A stretch of DNA of 64,000 nt, taken from Anthostomella pinea (lineage: Eukaryota > Ascomycota > Sordariomycetes > Xylariales > Xylariaceae). Every line of letters starts with the position of its first letter. The first letter of the stretch is position 1. This document shows, in pieces, positions 20,590-31,438 of the stretch. Made by a program: the position numbers and the translations under genes. The stretch is from positions 2,480,001 through 2,544,000 of the forward strand of contig CAUWAG010000020.1 in NCBI GenBank assembly GCA_963556695.1, in the 5' to 3' direction. The notes beneath the pieces are model-generated. The model did no database searches, was not told where the DNA came from, and was given only the letters and a program-made list of their open reading frames with translations.

Positions 20590-23182
20590 ACCTTCCTTAC
20601 ATCGATGGCTTTTTTACATTGTATACCTAGGTATAGTATTATATAAAGTCTTCTTTTTTATACCTTACCAAAATTTCTTATTTACACCTTACATTAGTTA
20701 ACTACCTGCTAGCCACCTACTAGCTAATTATAGCAGCGACTTATAACAGCTACTTATAACAGCTATTAACAGCCTATTTACCAAGCTGGATACCCACTAC
20801 GATTAGGTTTTATATAAACATGCTACTTAATTTTAAATTATTATATCCTTTTTAACTAAATACATTAATCGTCATTAATTAACCAGGCAGCTTTTTAATA
20901 TACATACCTACTTTGATTGTGTTTCGTGTAAATATAGTATATAATTTGAAATTACTATGGCTAAAAACAAATGCGTTAATTAAATAATTATCGGTTACGT
21001 TTAATTAAACCGATGCTTAAAATAAATAACTATTATCATTGGGTTTTATGTAAAAACGCTAAATAACTTTAAATTCTTATATTTATAAGGCTAATAGCAA
21101 CGTTAAACCTGTTAATAGTAATAGATTTAATAGTAACAAATTCAATAATAATAAATTTATAAGATAAGCTTTAAAACGAAAAACGAATAAAAGACTTATC
21201 GTTTATTTTTAACTCTTTGTATTAACCGTTTTACCCTGCTTAAAATCCTGCGATTTAATTAATACGGAGGCTATTAATCCCGTTTCGACATTAGGCTTTA
21301 TATAGTTAAAATACTCGACTTTTAACTAGCTAGCGGTTTTTTAAATAGCTAGTTATCTTTTAACAAGATAGCTAGCTAGTTAATTAGCCTTTAGTTTCTT
21401 TTATATACAATATCGATTTAATTAGAGTAAGGCTGTTAATCTCGTTTTTATATCAAGCTTTATATAATTAAAATGCCCGGCTTTTAACTAGTTAGCTGTT
21501 TTTTACTTAACTAGTTATTTCTTAGCTAGCTTTTGACTTTTAACTAATTAGTTACTTTTTAACTAGCTAATTGTTTTTTAACTAGCTGGTTATTTCCTAG
21601 CTAGCTAGCCTTTAACTTTTTTTTTATATAGCAGCGATTTAATTAGCGCGGAAGCTTTGAATTTAGCATTAATACTAAATTTATATATATATATACATAT
21701 ATATGCCTTGTTTAAAAACCGTGATATTATTAGTTTTTAACTGCTTAGCTTCTAACTAGTTATATAAATAACTGAACTTGTTTTAATTTATATATTAATT
21801 TTTAACTATTGTATAATTTAAATTACGTTTATATTAACTTGATAGCTTAAATACTTTTGAAAATACACCATAATGTAACATATTAATCGGTTACGTTTAG
21901 AATGTTTTAAACTCTTTAAATACTATTATAAATGCTTTTAATACGGTAAAAAATCTCATTATTATATAATAACTTTATAATACATAATAGCCTTTTATTA
22001 TAACATAAAACTACGCGCTTATACCTTTTAACTTTTATTTATATTATAATATACTTTACGTTTTAAATCATTTAATTAACAACCTATAATTGTTAAAACT
22101 TTTACTTTGCCACCTTATATATATATATAATTTTATTTTCGTATTATTTTTAAATTTATTTTAACTTATTTTTTACGTTTGGAAAACGCTATATAAGGCT
22201 TTTATACTGTTTTAACGTAAGCTTACGTTTTTATTACTTTTGATCAAACGATAAAGCTACGTGCCGTTTATTTACTTCGTTTATTACTTTATTATACGCG
22301 TTTTAACCTTATTAACTAGCTAGAATGTGCAGTTATAATAAAATACTTAAGATCGTTTGTATGTTTTTAAGCTACTTGTAAGCAGTCGGGTGGCTCACAG
22401 GTGTGCTGTAGCACGCTTCTAGGGGTGACAAGGCTGACAAGGCTGACAGCAGCACTGAAAGGAAGGAACAGCCTGGAAGCGGGCTTTGAGCCTTAGTGTA
22501 TCTGGGACAAGGGATCTTTACCCTCCGGATCAAAGGCTGGGCATTGCTTTGAAGTTGGTATATGTATTTAGTACCTGAACAGGTCCCAAGACCCAAGGGT
22601 AGATCCGCACCCAGAATGTAAGCAACATGATGACCTGAACCACTGAACCGATCTTTTCCATACTACTTATAAAAGGTATAGCCTTTTTATTCGTTGTACA
22701 TTTACGTATAAGCTTAAATAAAGTTAAAGCAATGAATTTTATTTTATAATAAAATTTTAATATAGTTTACTTTAATTAAGTTAAGTTTCTATATATTTCG
22801 TTATATTGTCATTTATTTTTATTTTGTTTCTACCTTTGTCTTTATTATATTATTGAGTGTTGAGGTCGTGTATATCGTTATAATTAATAATTATTTAAGC
22901 CTTTATTCTTAAATAATATTTTTTTAATATGGCTCGAGCGTTAAGCTTTACGTTAAAGGTTATATAGCGTTGAAAGCGCTATAAATATTAAAATAAAACG
23001 TTAATATTAAAATGTACTTAAAAGCTATACATTTAATTATCAGCTTATTAAACGGCGTTAATTATATATACTTCAAAAAAGCTATTATATTTATTTCTAA
23101 AAAAAGTCTATGTAGTTTTATTTTTTATTAAGCTATTCAAAGCCTGCTTTTGAAATTGGTCTTATATAAAGTTTATTATATA
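20590..23182. repeat. AT-rich, gene-free block (RIP-like)
   Basis: About 2.6 kb of very AT-rich sequence dominated by TA, TTAA and CTAGCTAG motifs, with no ORF over 60 codons except in a GC-normal island at 22377-22628. Such TpA-saturated blocks in filamentous ascomycetes are normally old repeats mutated by RIP. The original element cannot be identified by eye. Confidence 0.75.
22377..22628. other. GC-normal island of unknown origin in the AT-rich block
   Basis: A ~250-bp island of ordinary composition has sharp edges. It starts TGTAAGCAGTC and ends TGTAAGCAACA. A direct repeat CTACTT occurs just outside at 22372 and 22663, which could be a target duplication of a slightly longer insert. It may be a solo LTR or a SINE; no RNA polymerase III promoter is convincing. 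Confidence 0.3.
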
Positions 23183-25040
23183 ACGTGGATGACAAGCGAG
23201 CGGCAATTACAAGCGAACGGCAACTTTTCACCAACCTTCCAACCAACATGTCAAATAACTTAACCACAACGCATTTAATTCAATCTAATCAATTGGATTC
23301 TTCTTCTTCAGACGTTTCTATCTCTATTATACAAGTTCACGCATTATGGCCAGTGTTGCCGCAAACGCCACAACGTCGCTCACGAGCTGCTGCCCTCTTC
23401 AGACAACGACTATCTTCACATATTTCCTGTCTTGCCAGCTCATTACCATCCTTTATAGCCTGGAGACCTATTATATCTTTAACAGAAAATATTCCTCCTT
23501 TTATTAGATATTTGTTTTTTGTTTTCTGGCGTTTATTTAGTAAGTGATTGGCCTCTTCTAGCTCACGGATCCAGGAATCAACCAAAGCGACCTTGTGCAT
23601 AAGACCGTATGTAGCCTTTGAAAATGAGCTCAACGCATCAATTATTGATATAAGTGAGCTTTCCTAGTAGTTTTTGGCTCGATTTTGGATATAAACCGAC
23701 TGGTTTACTGCTTCGTTGATGGTGATAGGAGTCTTTAAAGTCCAAGTAGTGGGTGGAAGATTGGGGTCTGGCGACGGTGTTTGTACGACAGCAACAGCAT
23801 CCAGTTTTAAAATGACACTTTCTGGGTCAAAAAGAACAAGTCCAGTGGCACTAAAACCTGCTCGAATGTTTCCTGGCATCATAGCAGCGTTGTGTGCTTC
23901 ACAAAATGCTGTAAGGAAGTCCTCTTTCGAAACGTGGGTTATATGACGCCGGATGAGATCCTCAATCATGCGACCGTACGCTTGTTTAAGCGGTCTAAAA
24001 CAACTGACATCTAAAGACTGGCGCCTGTGTGACAAATGGACAGGCATATAAAGGGTAATAATGCTATTATTCTGGCAATAATCCTTAAAGATCTGGGAAT
24101 GGTGGCTTTTGTGACCATCTAGGATGAGGAGGCGTTTACTGGCAGTCATACGCGGTCTGGTATACTTGTCGAAATGCCGAATCCATTCCAACCCAATCTC
24201 GTTCGTAGTCCAACCGTTATTGGACACAGTCACCTTCCAATCGTGTGGTAATGTTGTATCGCGATACCATGACGCAAGGTGGGTTTTGCCCTGTAGAATG
24301 ATGAGTGGCGGGACCACCCAACCATCAGCATTGACAGCAAAAATTGTTATAGACCATTCCCTGTTGCCTTATTGAGCTTGTCTAGGCCTATCACATCTTT
24401 TGGCACTTATAACGACTATGCTGGACCCAATAATGCCCATCATAAACCCAGTCTTATCAAATTTATAAATACCCGCGTCTTAGATACCATGTTTGCAATT
24501 GCTGCCGCAACTTGGCAAAACCACACACAATACGCGTCTGGATCTTTGTTTAAGACCCTCTGGTAGTCCATCCTCTGATAAAAATGCGTCCGGAGGCCTG
24601 GTGTGCGTTTAATGAAATTCTGCGTCTAGTTCTTTCTAACGCGTCCATCTCCATGCGCTGCCAACAATTGATTTGCCATATCTTCAACATAACTATGCCG
24701 GGGTGGAAATGCTTGTGCATCTAAGTCAAGAATGAAGGAAAGAATGGCATTCTCTTCAGAAACCATAAGTTTCAAAGTATTGGGTATGCTATCGCGTTGT
24801 GATGGTTGGCCGGCGATTCCAGCCTTCAAGGTATTATATGGGACATGGAAAGTCTTAGAAAGCTTGCTAATGGTAATATGAGGGTTGCGTTGCCTAGCTT
24901 GGACAGCAAGCTGTAAGTCTGATTCGCTATAACGCAATGCCATTATTATTGGTTGATCAATTAAGAGCCTGATTGAAAGGTTAGGTGGCTGGTGAAAAGT
25001 TGCCGTTTGCTTGTAATTGCCGCTCGCTTGTCATCTACGT
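23183..25040 (-). mobile_element. Pogo/Fot-like Tc1-mariner transposon, copy 1 (1858 bp)
   Basis: Terminal inverted repeats of ~50 bp start ACGTGGATGACAAGCGAGCG (left) and are mirrored at the right with few changes. TA lies on both outer sides (23181-23182 and 25041-25042). The element carries one transposase gene on the minus strand, now broken. The second copy at 51351-53208 has the same length. Its GC content is normal within AT-rich surroundings, so insertion postdates most RIP of the flanks. Confidence 0.88.
23664..24943 (-). pseudogene. Broken DDE transposase of copy 1
   Basis: The N-terminus is a psq/CENP-B-type helix-turn-helix (ALRYSESDLQLAVQARQRNP, then ISKLSKTFHVPYNTLK). The catalytic region shows FDKTGF (family FDETGF), ILDGHKSHHS and LSHRRQSLDVSCF, that is, three acidic positions. 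Inactivating changes are a TAG at 24626-24628 where copy 2 has TGG, a 1-nt frameshift just before the FDKTGF block, TAA at 24480-24482 and TAA at 24369-24371 (both CAA-to-TAA type), and the Glu-to-Lys change in FDKTGF. An intact 217-codon 3' frame ends at 23664. Confidence 0.85.
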
Positions 25041-25054
25041 TATATAGCTTATAT

Positions 25055-25265
25055 TGTCACAGCAAGCGTACTGAGAAGCTGGGACATGGCCGGCAGCAAG
25101 CAGCTATTACTCTATTAACGAGAATATCAAGACTAGAGAGGAAAGAAAGAGAAGAAAGATAGGTACAGCGGGAGGTTGTCTCTTTAGGAGGATCTTCTGG
25201 TCAGATTCTTCTCTTATTGGGAGGTATCGGCTTGTCATGTAGGAAGGTCCGTGCAGCCCGTCACA
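25055..25265. mobile_element. Solo-LTR-like repeat, second copy
   Basis: The 211-bp sequence begins TGTCACAG and ends CCCGTCACA and is closely similar to the repeat at 11633-11842. It starts 14 bp beyond copy 1 of the transposon and is followed directly by a fragment of a related transposon. Confidence 0.6.
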
Positions 25266-25430
25266 GTGATAGCATCCAGCTTCAAAATTACACTTTATGG
25301 GTCAAAAAGAACAAGGCCAGTGGCACTAAAACCTGTTCAGACGTTTTCCGGCGTCATGGCAGTGTTATGTGCTTTATAAAACGCTGCAAGAAAATCCTCC
25401 TTTAAATTGTGGGTTATATGACTCGTAAAG
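25266..25430 (-). mobile_element. Fragment of a related, diverged transposon
   Basis: The sequence aligns with ~165 bp of the transposase region of copy 1 (around 23790-23945): both contain GTGGCACTAAAACCTG and GTGGGTTATATGAC. It has many more substitutions than the two full copies have between them. It is a third, older member of the same transposon lineage. Confidence 0.7.
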
Positions 25431-25559
25431 TTTTAAGCTTATCGTTATTATTATTTTCGTTATAACCGGTTAATATTTATTTAATAACGCTAATAAAGGG
25501 GTTTTTATTCTAACTAGGCCCGACGCAGAGCAGACGCAGAGCAGACGCAGCCTGCGCAC

Positions 25560-26834
25560 TTGGCGATTGCGCTCAAGTGGAAAACATTGTCCGAATGCGC
25601 AAGCAGCACGCAACTACGGAGCCAAGTGACGCCCACAATATGTTGCGAAAGAGACTGCAGGTAGAGATTCTGCAAGGTCGATCCCTGGTGTCGTTGATCC
25701 AAGTACACCCGGAGCATGAGTATCCATCTGACAAAGAGGAGGAACCTATCAAGAACCTCGTTATCAGTGATCAGCCTTTGGTTCCGATAGGCAACTTCTG
25801 CAAGGACGATTGCAAGAACTCGGATCTCATGAGGATTATTCTCGGAACGGTAGCAGCAGAGAAGCGTCCTGCATTCGAATACATCATCCGGAACGTCCCT
25901 CTAAGCATACTGCCTATCATTGGTCCCCCAGACTCTGGCAAGACAAACATTCTCGCTACGATCTTGAACATCTTGCTTATGATGCCGTAGCTCGACAAGA
26001 TCATGGCATGTGCTCCCACACACCTTGCAGTTCGGACACTGGCTCAGCGCGTATCCCAGATGAACAAGATGGTGGTGGACTCGTACAATGAAAGACATGG
26101 CAGATCGTCTTCGGCAACTATTCTGCATGCAACAGACGAAGACACCAACTTGGCCGCTTTCATCCGCAAAGCAAAGCATGGCGCATCTTCGGATGCGGCG
26201 CGGGTCGCATCAAAGTTCACCAAGGCGAACTGGGAAGACTGGGCCTTCCCTTCTTCTCTCTGCGAATTCGCCCTGAGGATAGTCAGCTTCGAAGGCTTCG
26301 GTCTGACTGACAATGATAGCATGGAGCTCCACAAGCTGCAACAGAGCCTAATGATGAACCCCGAGTACGCAGACCTTTTCCAGTGTCTCAAAGGATGCAT
26401 CACATGGGCTGAACTACAGGCCAATCACGAGGAGAAGATGGAGGAATGGAAGTAAACCGAGCCAGGGTCTGGCTCCCAAGTCACCGAACAACCTCGTGCG
26501 AGATATCTTCACCTCAGTAGCTCTTGCTGCAGATATCATTGTCTCGACAACCCATCGGAGCGGCGACGAACCAGTGAAGACATTCAATGAGGGGATAGCG
26601 AAGGTGACTGTGCTGGACCATGCCGGTGCAATGGGGATCGCAGAGGCATGCGTGCCCTGGCGCAATGGATGTCCTCTCGTGCTAGCTGGAAGCACTGAAC
26701 ATACCCACCCCACTGTCACGACTCTCGATTGGAAAACCGACGATGGGCTCTACAAGAACATGTTCGGGCCCATGGCTCGAATATCCATAATTGAACAGAT
26801 GAAGCCCGTTAGCTGGCCATATCTTGCTCTGTAG
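25560..26834 (+). pseudogene. N-terminal half of an SF1 (UPF1/NAM7-like) helicase, decayed
   Basis: Plus-strand frames encode helicase domain 1: Walker A IIGPPDSGKTNILATIL, motif Ia MACAPTHLAVRTLAQRV, a degenerate Walker B VTVLDHAGAMGIAEACVPW (family DEAG), and motif III remnant LVLAGSTEHTHPTV (family LAGDxxQLPPT). An in-frame TAG at 25988-25990 interrupts the frame after the P-loop, a stop plus frameshift occurs at ~26453-26480, and TAG ends the match at 26832-26834. Domain 2 is missing here but present on the opposite strand at 17396-18932. A GCAGAGCAGAC tandem repeat precedes the relic. Confidence 0.78.
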
Positions 26835-26894
26835 GTAGTACTAGAGAACAATGGCATAGGAGATTTTGACGTGGCTCAATTCCCAGATGGCATA

Positions 26895-27010
26895 ATCACA
26901 GTATACACCGCCTATTCCTGTGTACTCACGCTTATTCCACCTCTGGTGCCTACTTATTACAGTAACGGGTTAAGCACTGGAATAAGAGCACAAGACTCAA
27001 GAGTGGTTCA
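26895..27010. mobile_element. MITE core remnant with arms in reversed order
   Basis: CGCTTATTCC and TACTTATTA (right-arm motifs) precede TTAAGCACTGGAATAAG (left-arm motif), the reverse of the order in all other copies. Terminal repeats are not clear. Confidence 0.4.
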
Positions 27011-29331
27011 TGCTAGTTGATAGGTTGTGTATAAGGCCAGGGCGTCGATGTCATGTGAGTAATGTATTGCCACTCTGTGATCAGGTTCTATTGAATAGCG
27101 CAGTCACAGTTCGGTAGGTTTGTGGCAACATGGACGGATGAAGCGAGCATGAGGGGTACGGGCTGGGCTTGCACCGATGTCGGTGCGGAAATGTCGACCC
27201 AATGCTCGGCTTGGCTTGCCTGACTGTGATATCAGAGCAACAGTATTGAAAGAGTGTAGTAGTATCGCCCGTGACATGTCTAGTCAGTTGGTGTGATCGA
27301 GTGGCATGTCGATAGATGGTGACCTGTGTTTTCTGCCTCCCTGAAAGGTAAGCATGCTGGTCACTGATTGGCGAGAATCTTGGTTGTCTCAGGGGCACTG
27401 ATGAACGGCCAGAGATGAAGCTTCGCTTTCTTCCGTTTTAAATCGGCCGTCTCGTGTGGATTTTGGTTGCCTCTGTGATAGACGGTACCTATTCGCATCG
27501 CAAGCCCAGCATGTATTGTCATATCAGTCCAGTGTTCGTCAAGCCTGCGTCGTCGAGTTCCAAGATCAAAGGCAGATCAACTGGGACAGAATCCCAGACT
27601 TGCCTAGTGGAGGTTCCGCAGCCCTTGTGGGCCGGGGGACCATTCTAGCTAGATTGAGGGCTGTCGACCTGTCCGCCTGTCAGCCTGTACACAGTATAAA
27701 AAGATGCATTACCCCTCCTTGTGCAAGTCCAGCGCTTACGCCCCCCCCCCCTCTCTCTCTCTCATCCCCTTCGGAAGGTTGTTGCTTTGCGGTTCATTGT
27801 CAGTGTTCTGTGAGAGATCTCGAGTTTCCCTTCTCCTATTATTTGGCTGTACCTGTTGGCCCGGTCTTCTGTTTCCCTGCCATTGCTTCGGTGTGGCGCA
27901 GACAGTACTCGTCCAGCTGGCGGGGCTAATCCACGGTCTAAGCTATCCCTGTTGCCAGGCTCAGCCAGGGATGGGTAAGCTATGGCCCGGATGGGTATAT
28001 GATCCCAAACAAAACAGATATTTTCGCCTTCGGGCATTTGGTCAATTTGAAACGATACAGAGGTAATAACAAGCTGCCCGAGTGTAGTCCAACTGCTGAC
28101 ATCCCCTCTAGAAGATTAGCATGGCCCCTGCACTAAGGATGACACGTATGTTTACATTCCTTACATTCCCGAGTATCGTCCAAATACTAATTCACTACAG
28201 GCTCAATCAAAGAGTAAGCGATTACTTCATACAACACTCAATGCTAGCATCTAACAACTATCTTAGGAAGCTACCAATTTTCAATACTTTTTTGTTTGCC
28301 TTTCAAATGTCTAGATCTCATGAATTCGGCGCGGGCGGGGCCCGGGGCCCGGGGCACGGATGCGGTCTAGGTGTTCGGCCGATTAAAACTTACTTTGGCA
28401 AGCACGAGGGTTCGAACCTGTCCAAGGTCCCCGCGACTGCCACTTTTATTAGTTCGAATACCCCGACTGACCGACCGGCAACACCATGTGCCACTACCTA
28501 CCCCATGCCTGCCTTGATAGACCTGTGCAGCATCTACATGCGCATCAACTGATTGCATGCTCACCTGGTTAAGTACGTGCGCTCCAATTCTACGAGGTCC
28601 TTTCGTCGATGTCTTGCTGTCGAAGGAACCTCCGGGTGTCTCATCGCTCTGCTATACGCTCCTCATGCCTTCTAAAGAACATGCACCCATATGATCCGAC
28701 CGCAAGCATGACAAGGACACACGTTAGACTAACAGACCGATGCGAGCTATTTCCGTTGACGCGCAAGCTCAATCGCCTCATATGTCGTTACACGAGGACG
28801 CCGCCTCCCTAGGCAGAGCCTCAAGGTGCAAGCCGTTTAGGAAGAGTAGAGTCTCTGAAGTCGGATGCGATCTAAGACCTGCTACCATTCGGAATTCGAG
28901 ATCGTGCTGCGTGGCGCGCATCGATTACACCGCCTGGAGACTTAGCCTACTCAGTAGGGTGGCGAGATGGGTAGTGCTCATCCAGCGAGACTGCCCAGGG
29001 AGCAGGAGGTGAATCAGGCGAGCAGAGGTGGATCAGGCGAGCAGCCGGTAGGCACATAAGGGCCGGACTGGCGGTGACGATAGTACCTGGAGTCGGACAA
29101 GCAGGGACTCGACGCATGTTCTCCAGTCCGTTGCACCCGGCATCTTCGCTGAGCCCAGGTGATATGGTCGATCCGCGAAGGTTGTGTCTTGCGCGATGCG
29201 ATGCTTCACAATCTGCCTGCTATACGTAGAACGAGTGCTGGGAAGGAGGTGCACACTGTGTAGGCGACGAGCCAGTGGCTGATGCTAATGCCTGGTGGAC
29301 AACAGATCTTGAAGCCATGGACATGGTGTTA
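27011..29331. other. Intergenic region, 2.3 kb
   Basis: No supported gene. Contents are a C10 tract followed by a CT microsatellite near 27740-27763 and a very GC-rich spot near 28330-28355. ORFs here are short, overlapping and without domains. It may be decayed DNA between repeats. Confidence 0.45.
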
Positions 29332-29540
29332 CACTGAACCTCCAAAGGTCTCCGTACACCCTTCGTTCAGCAGCATGGGGTGTATGTATTATAATAGAAT
29401 AAGCGCTCTGGAATAAGCATCAGAAATAGCTTTTTGGAATGACGCTGCTTATTCCAGGGTGCTTATTCTATTAATGTTAATACATAATCGGCGTCCACGA
29501 TTGATCGAGGGGGGCCGGACGGAGATTTATGGGGGGTGAC
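29332..29540. mobile_element. MITE of the 212-bp family
   Basis: TA then CACTGAACCTCCAAAGGTCT on the left; ACGGAGATTTATGGGG and GGTGAC then TA on the right; 209 bp. The core hairpin is nearly perfect: AGAATAAGC with TGGAATAAGCA on one side and TGCTTATTCC with GCTTATTCT on the other. Confidence 0.82.
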
Positions 29541-29542
29541 TA

Positions 29543-30487
29543 AAGCTGAATACCGCTACAGGTCCATAAGGGTCAACTGACTTCAACTAGTATTGATCAT
29601 GTACAAGTAAGGCCCGCTATGATTCGGCTTGATTGCCATTCGCGAAGAGAGTAGAGCGATGGGCGTATGGCTCAACAAACCAATGGTGGCAAGTACGATG
29701 AGAGCTCAGGTCCTGACCCATGAACATAAAGATTGAAAGAGGGACATTTGCTAAGAGGCGGTTGCGATATGTATCTATCACGTGAGTGGTGTAACTCGTC
29801 TAGAGCCGAAAAGCGTTGGGTCACCCCAATCAAGTGCTGTTACAGAATGGGGGAGTAGGTTGGGAAAGGGGAGCCGTGGGAGATCTTAGCGGAGGCGAAA
29901 CTACTGTAAACTCATATGAGCCCAGTCATCTTGCTTTCCCGCCAGTCATACAGCATAAATGCTAACTAGCATCAGTACATTTCAGCAGCCGGTCCTCTTG
30001 GATAGGGCTGTGGTTCTTTTCAGCCGCGTGAGGTGTCTTGCTTTGCAGTCTACAACCTTGATCGCCTGTGGGGAAGTCTAGGCACTGTGGGAAAGGTCAA
30101 TAACTCGTGGTCTTGTCCATATTCAAGGCTTATTTATTACCATTCAGGAGCGTACTAGGATACTCCCATGAGTCGAATGCCTTGCCAGTCTTTATGATAC
30201 TCTGGCGAGTTACAGTTCCCCGGCTCAACATCACGAGAGCGAGTCTCCTATAAGCACAGCAGTTCGAGGCTACTGGGAGATTTCAAGATTGGTACAGGTC
30301 AAGAGATATATACATTTCTTTCAACCTGCTTCTGACTAGCAGAAAGTTGTGTCCTGATGGGTCGTCTGCCCGCCGGTTTGGGCACGAGCTGCAACATCCC
30401 ACGAGTAGATGAATAGGGGCAGGTCCAATGCCGCGGTGGTAAAATATGTGGACATGGCAGGGACGCCAGACTGTTCCTCGCCAGTGT
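29543..30487. other. Intergenic, nothing recognised
   Basis: This is the downstream flank of the 2EXR-like gene. No ORF of note and no clear repeat. Confidence 0.45.
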
Positions 30488-31438
30488 TCAATCGTCCAAC
30501 TCGAGCTCTAGGTCATCCGGAGCGTATCTCGCTGAGCTGAAACGGTAATCATATCCGCGTATTGGCACGGTGCCCGTATTCTCCTTCATCCGCACCATAT
30601 ACTGGCGTCGGACCTGGAGATCTACCAACACTGTCAACTGCTCCCCGAAACGATCTTTGGTGGCAGTCTCTTTCCAGACCCATTCTCGGAAGTTGTAACG
30701 ATTGGGAAGCACTCCGCTACCGGCCCTCGCGACGGCTTCCAGCAATTGCCGCCCGGCCCAGACCCACAGGTGTCCGTAATGCTTCTCGCACGTGAATGTG
30801 GCGGTTTGCCAGAGATCGTCTGCCTCCTCCTTGAAGTAATAGTAGTTTGGGTGCATGTTAGTAGAATACTTGTACACAGACAGTTCCACAAGGGCCAGCC
30901 TCCGCGCGGCACAGCAAGCCACTGCATCAAGCTCTCCGGATGTGGCATACAGCGGTTCAGCCAGCCGCTTGTGGCGCGTACTCTCCTCGGATTCCAAGCT
31001 ATTAGTGAAATTGGGTGAACACAAGTCCCTGGCCTGCGCTTCAAAGCTGAGGAAATCGTAGCAGTCGGCCCCTATGACAAACGTATCGTGCTCCGGGCTG
31101 ATATACATGGCGCCTCGGCACAGGATCTTGGTCTCTTGGTCGCGGGCGATATTTTCGAAAGCTTGCTCCTTCTCGAAAGTTTGCTCCTCGTCAACTTCGA
31201 AGAAATTCCGGCCAAGTATAGGCGCTTGCACGAACCAGACGCCCAGCTTGACGTTGTAGAATCGCAACGCGCAGTGTCGGCTTTCTGCGTTCACCCGGAG
31301 GAAGGGGCTCGCGAGGTTTTTGAAGGCGATGGCGTGACCGCCCTAGAGAATGATGATTCGGCGCTGAGCTTCGGCATGGAGCGCTATGCCCCAGATCGCG
31401 AGCCGCAGCTCGGCTGGCATGCTGCTGAAGCTGGCCAT
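30488..31438 (-). pseudogene. 2EXR-domain (F-box-like) protein gene with in-frame stop
   Basis: Starting at ATG 31438, the frame opens with FSSMPAELRLAIWGIALH, the 2EXR signature. It meets TAG at codon 32 (31343-31345), then continues in the same frame for ~285 codons with PFLRVNAESRHCALRFYN, the conserved second half of the domain. The remaining ~230 residues show no other domain and end in an acidic ELELDD. 2EXR proteins are abundant in fungi and of unknown function. A single CAG or TGG change would create the TAG; the remainder looks undamaged. It may be a young pseudogene, an allele, a read-through case or a sequencing error. Confidence 0.72.

Noticed and set aside
20590..23182. Centromere or telomere
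   Set aside because: The AT-rich blocks are only ~2.6 kb and lack TTAGGG arrays; RIP-mutated repeats explain them better.
23185..23547. 120-codon plus-strand ORF in the transposon
   Set aside because: It reads through the terminal inverted repeat and the antisense of the transposase 3' end; a near copy at 51344 is not conserved as protein.
28360..28445. tRNA-like GGTTCGAACC motif
   Set aside because: A T-loop-like sequence is present, but neither strand folds into a cloverleaf with a 7-bp acceptor stem and A box.
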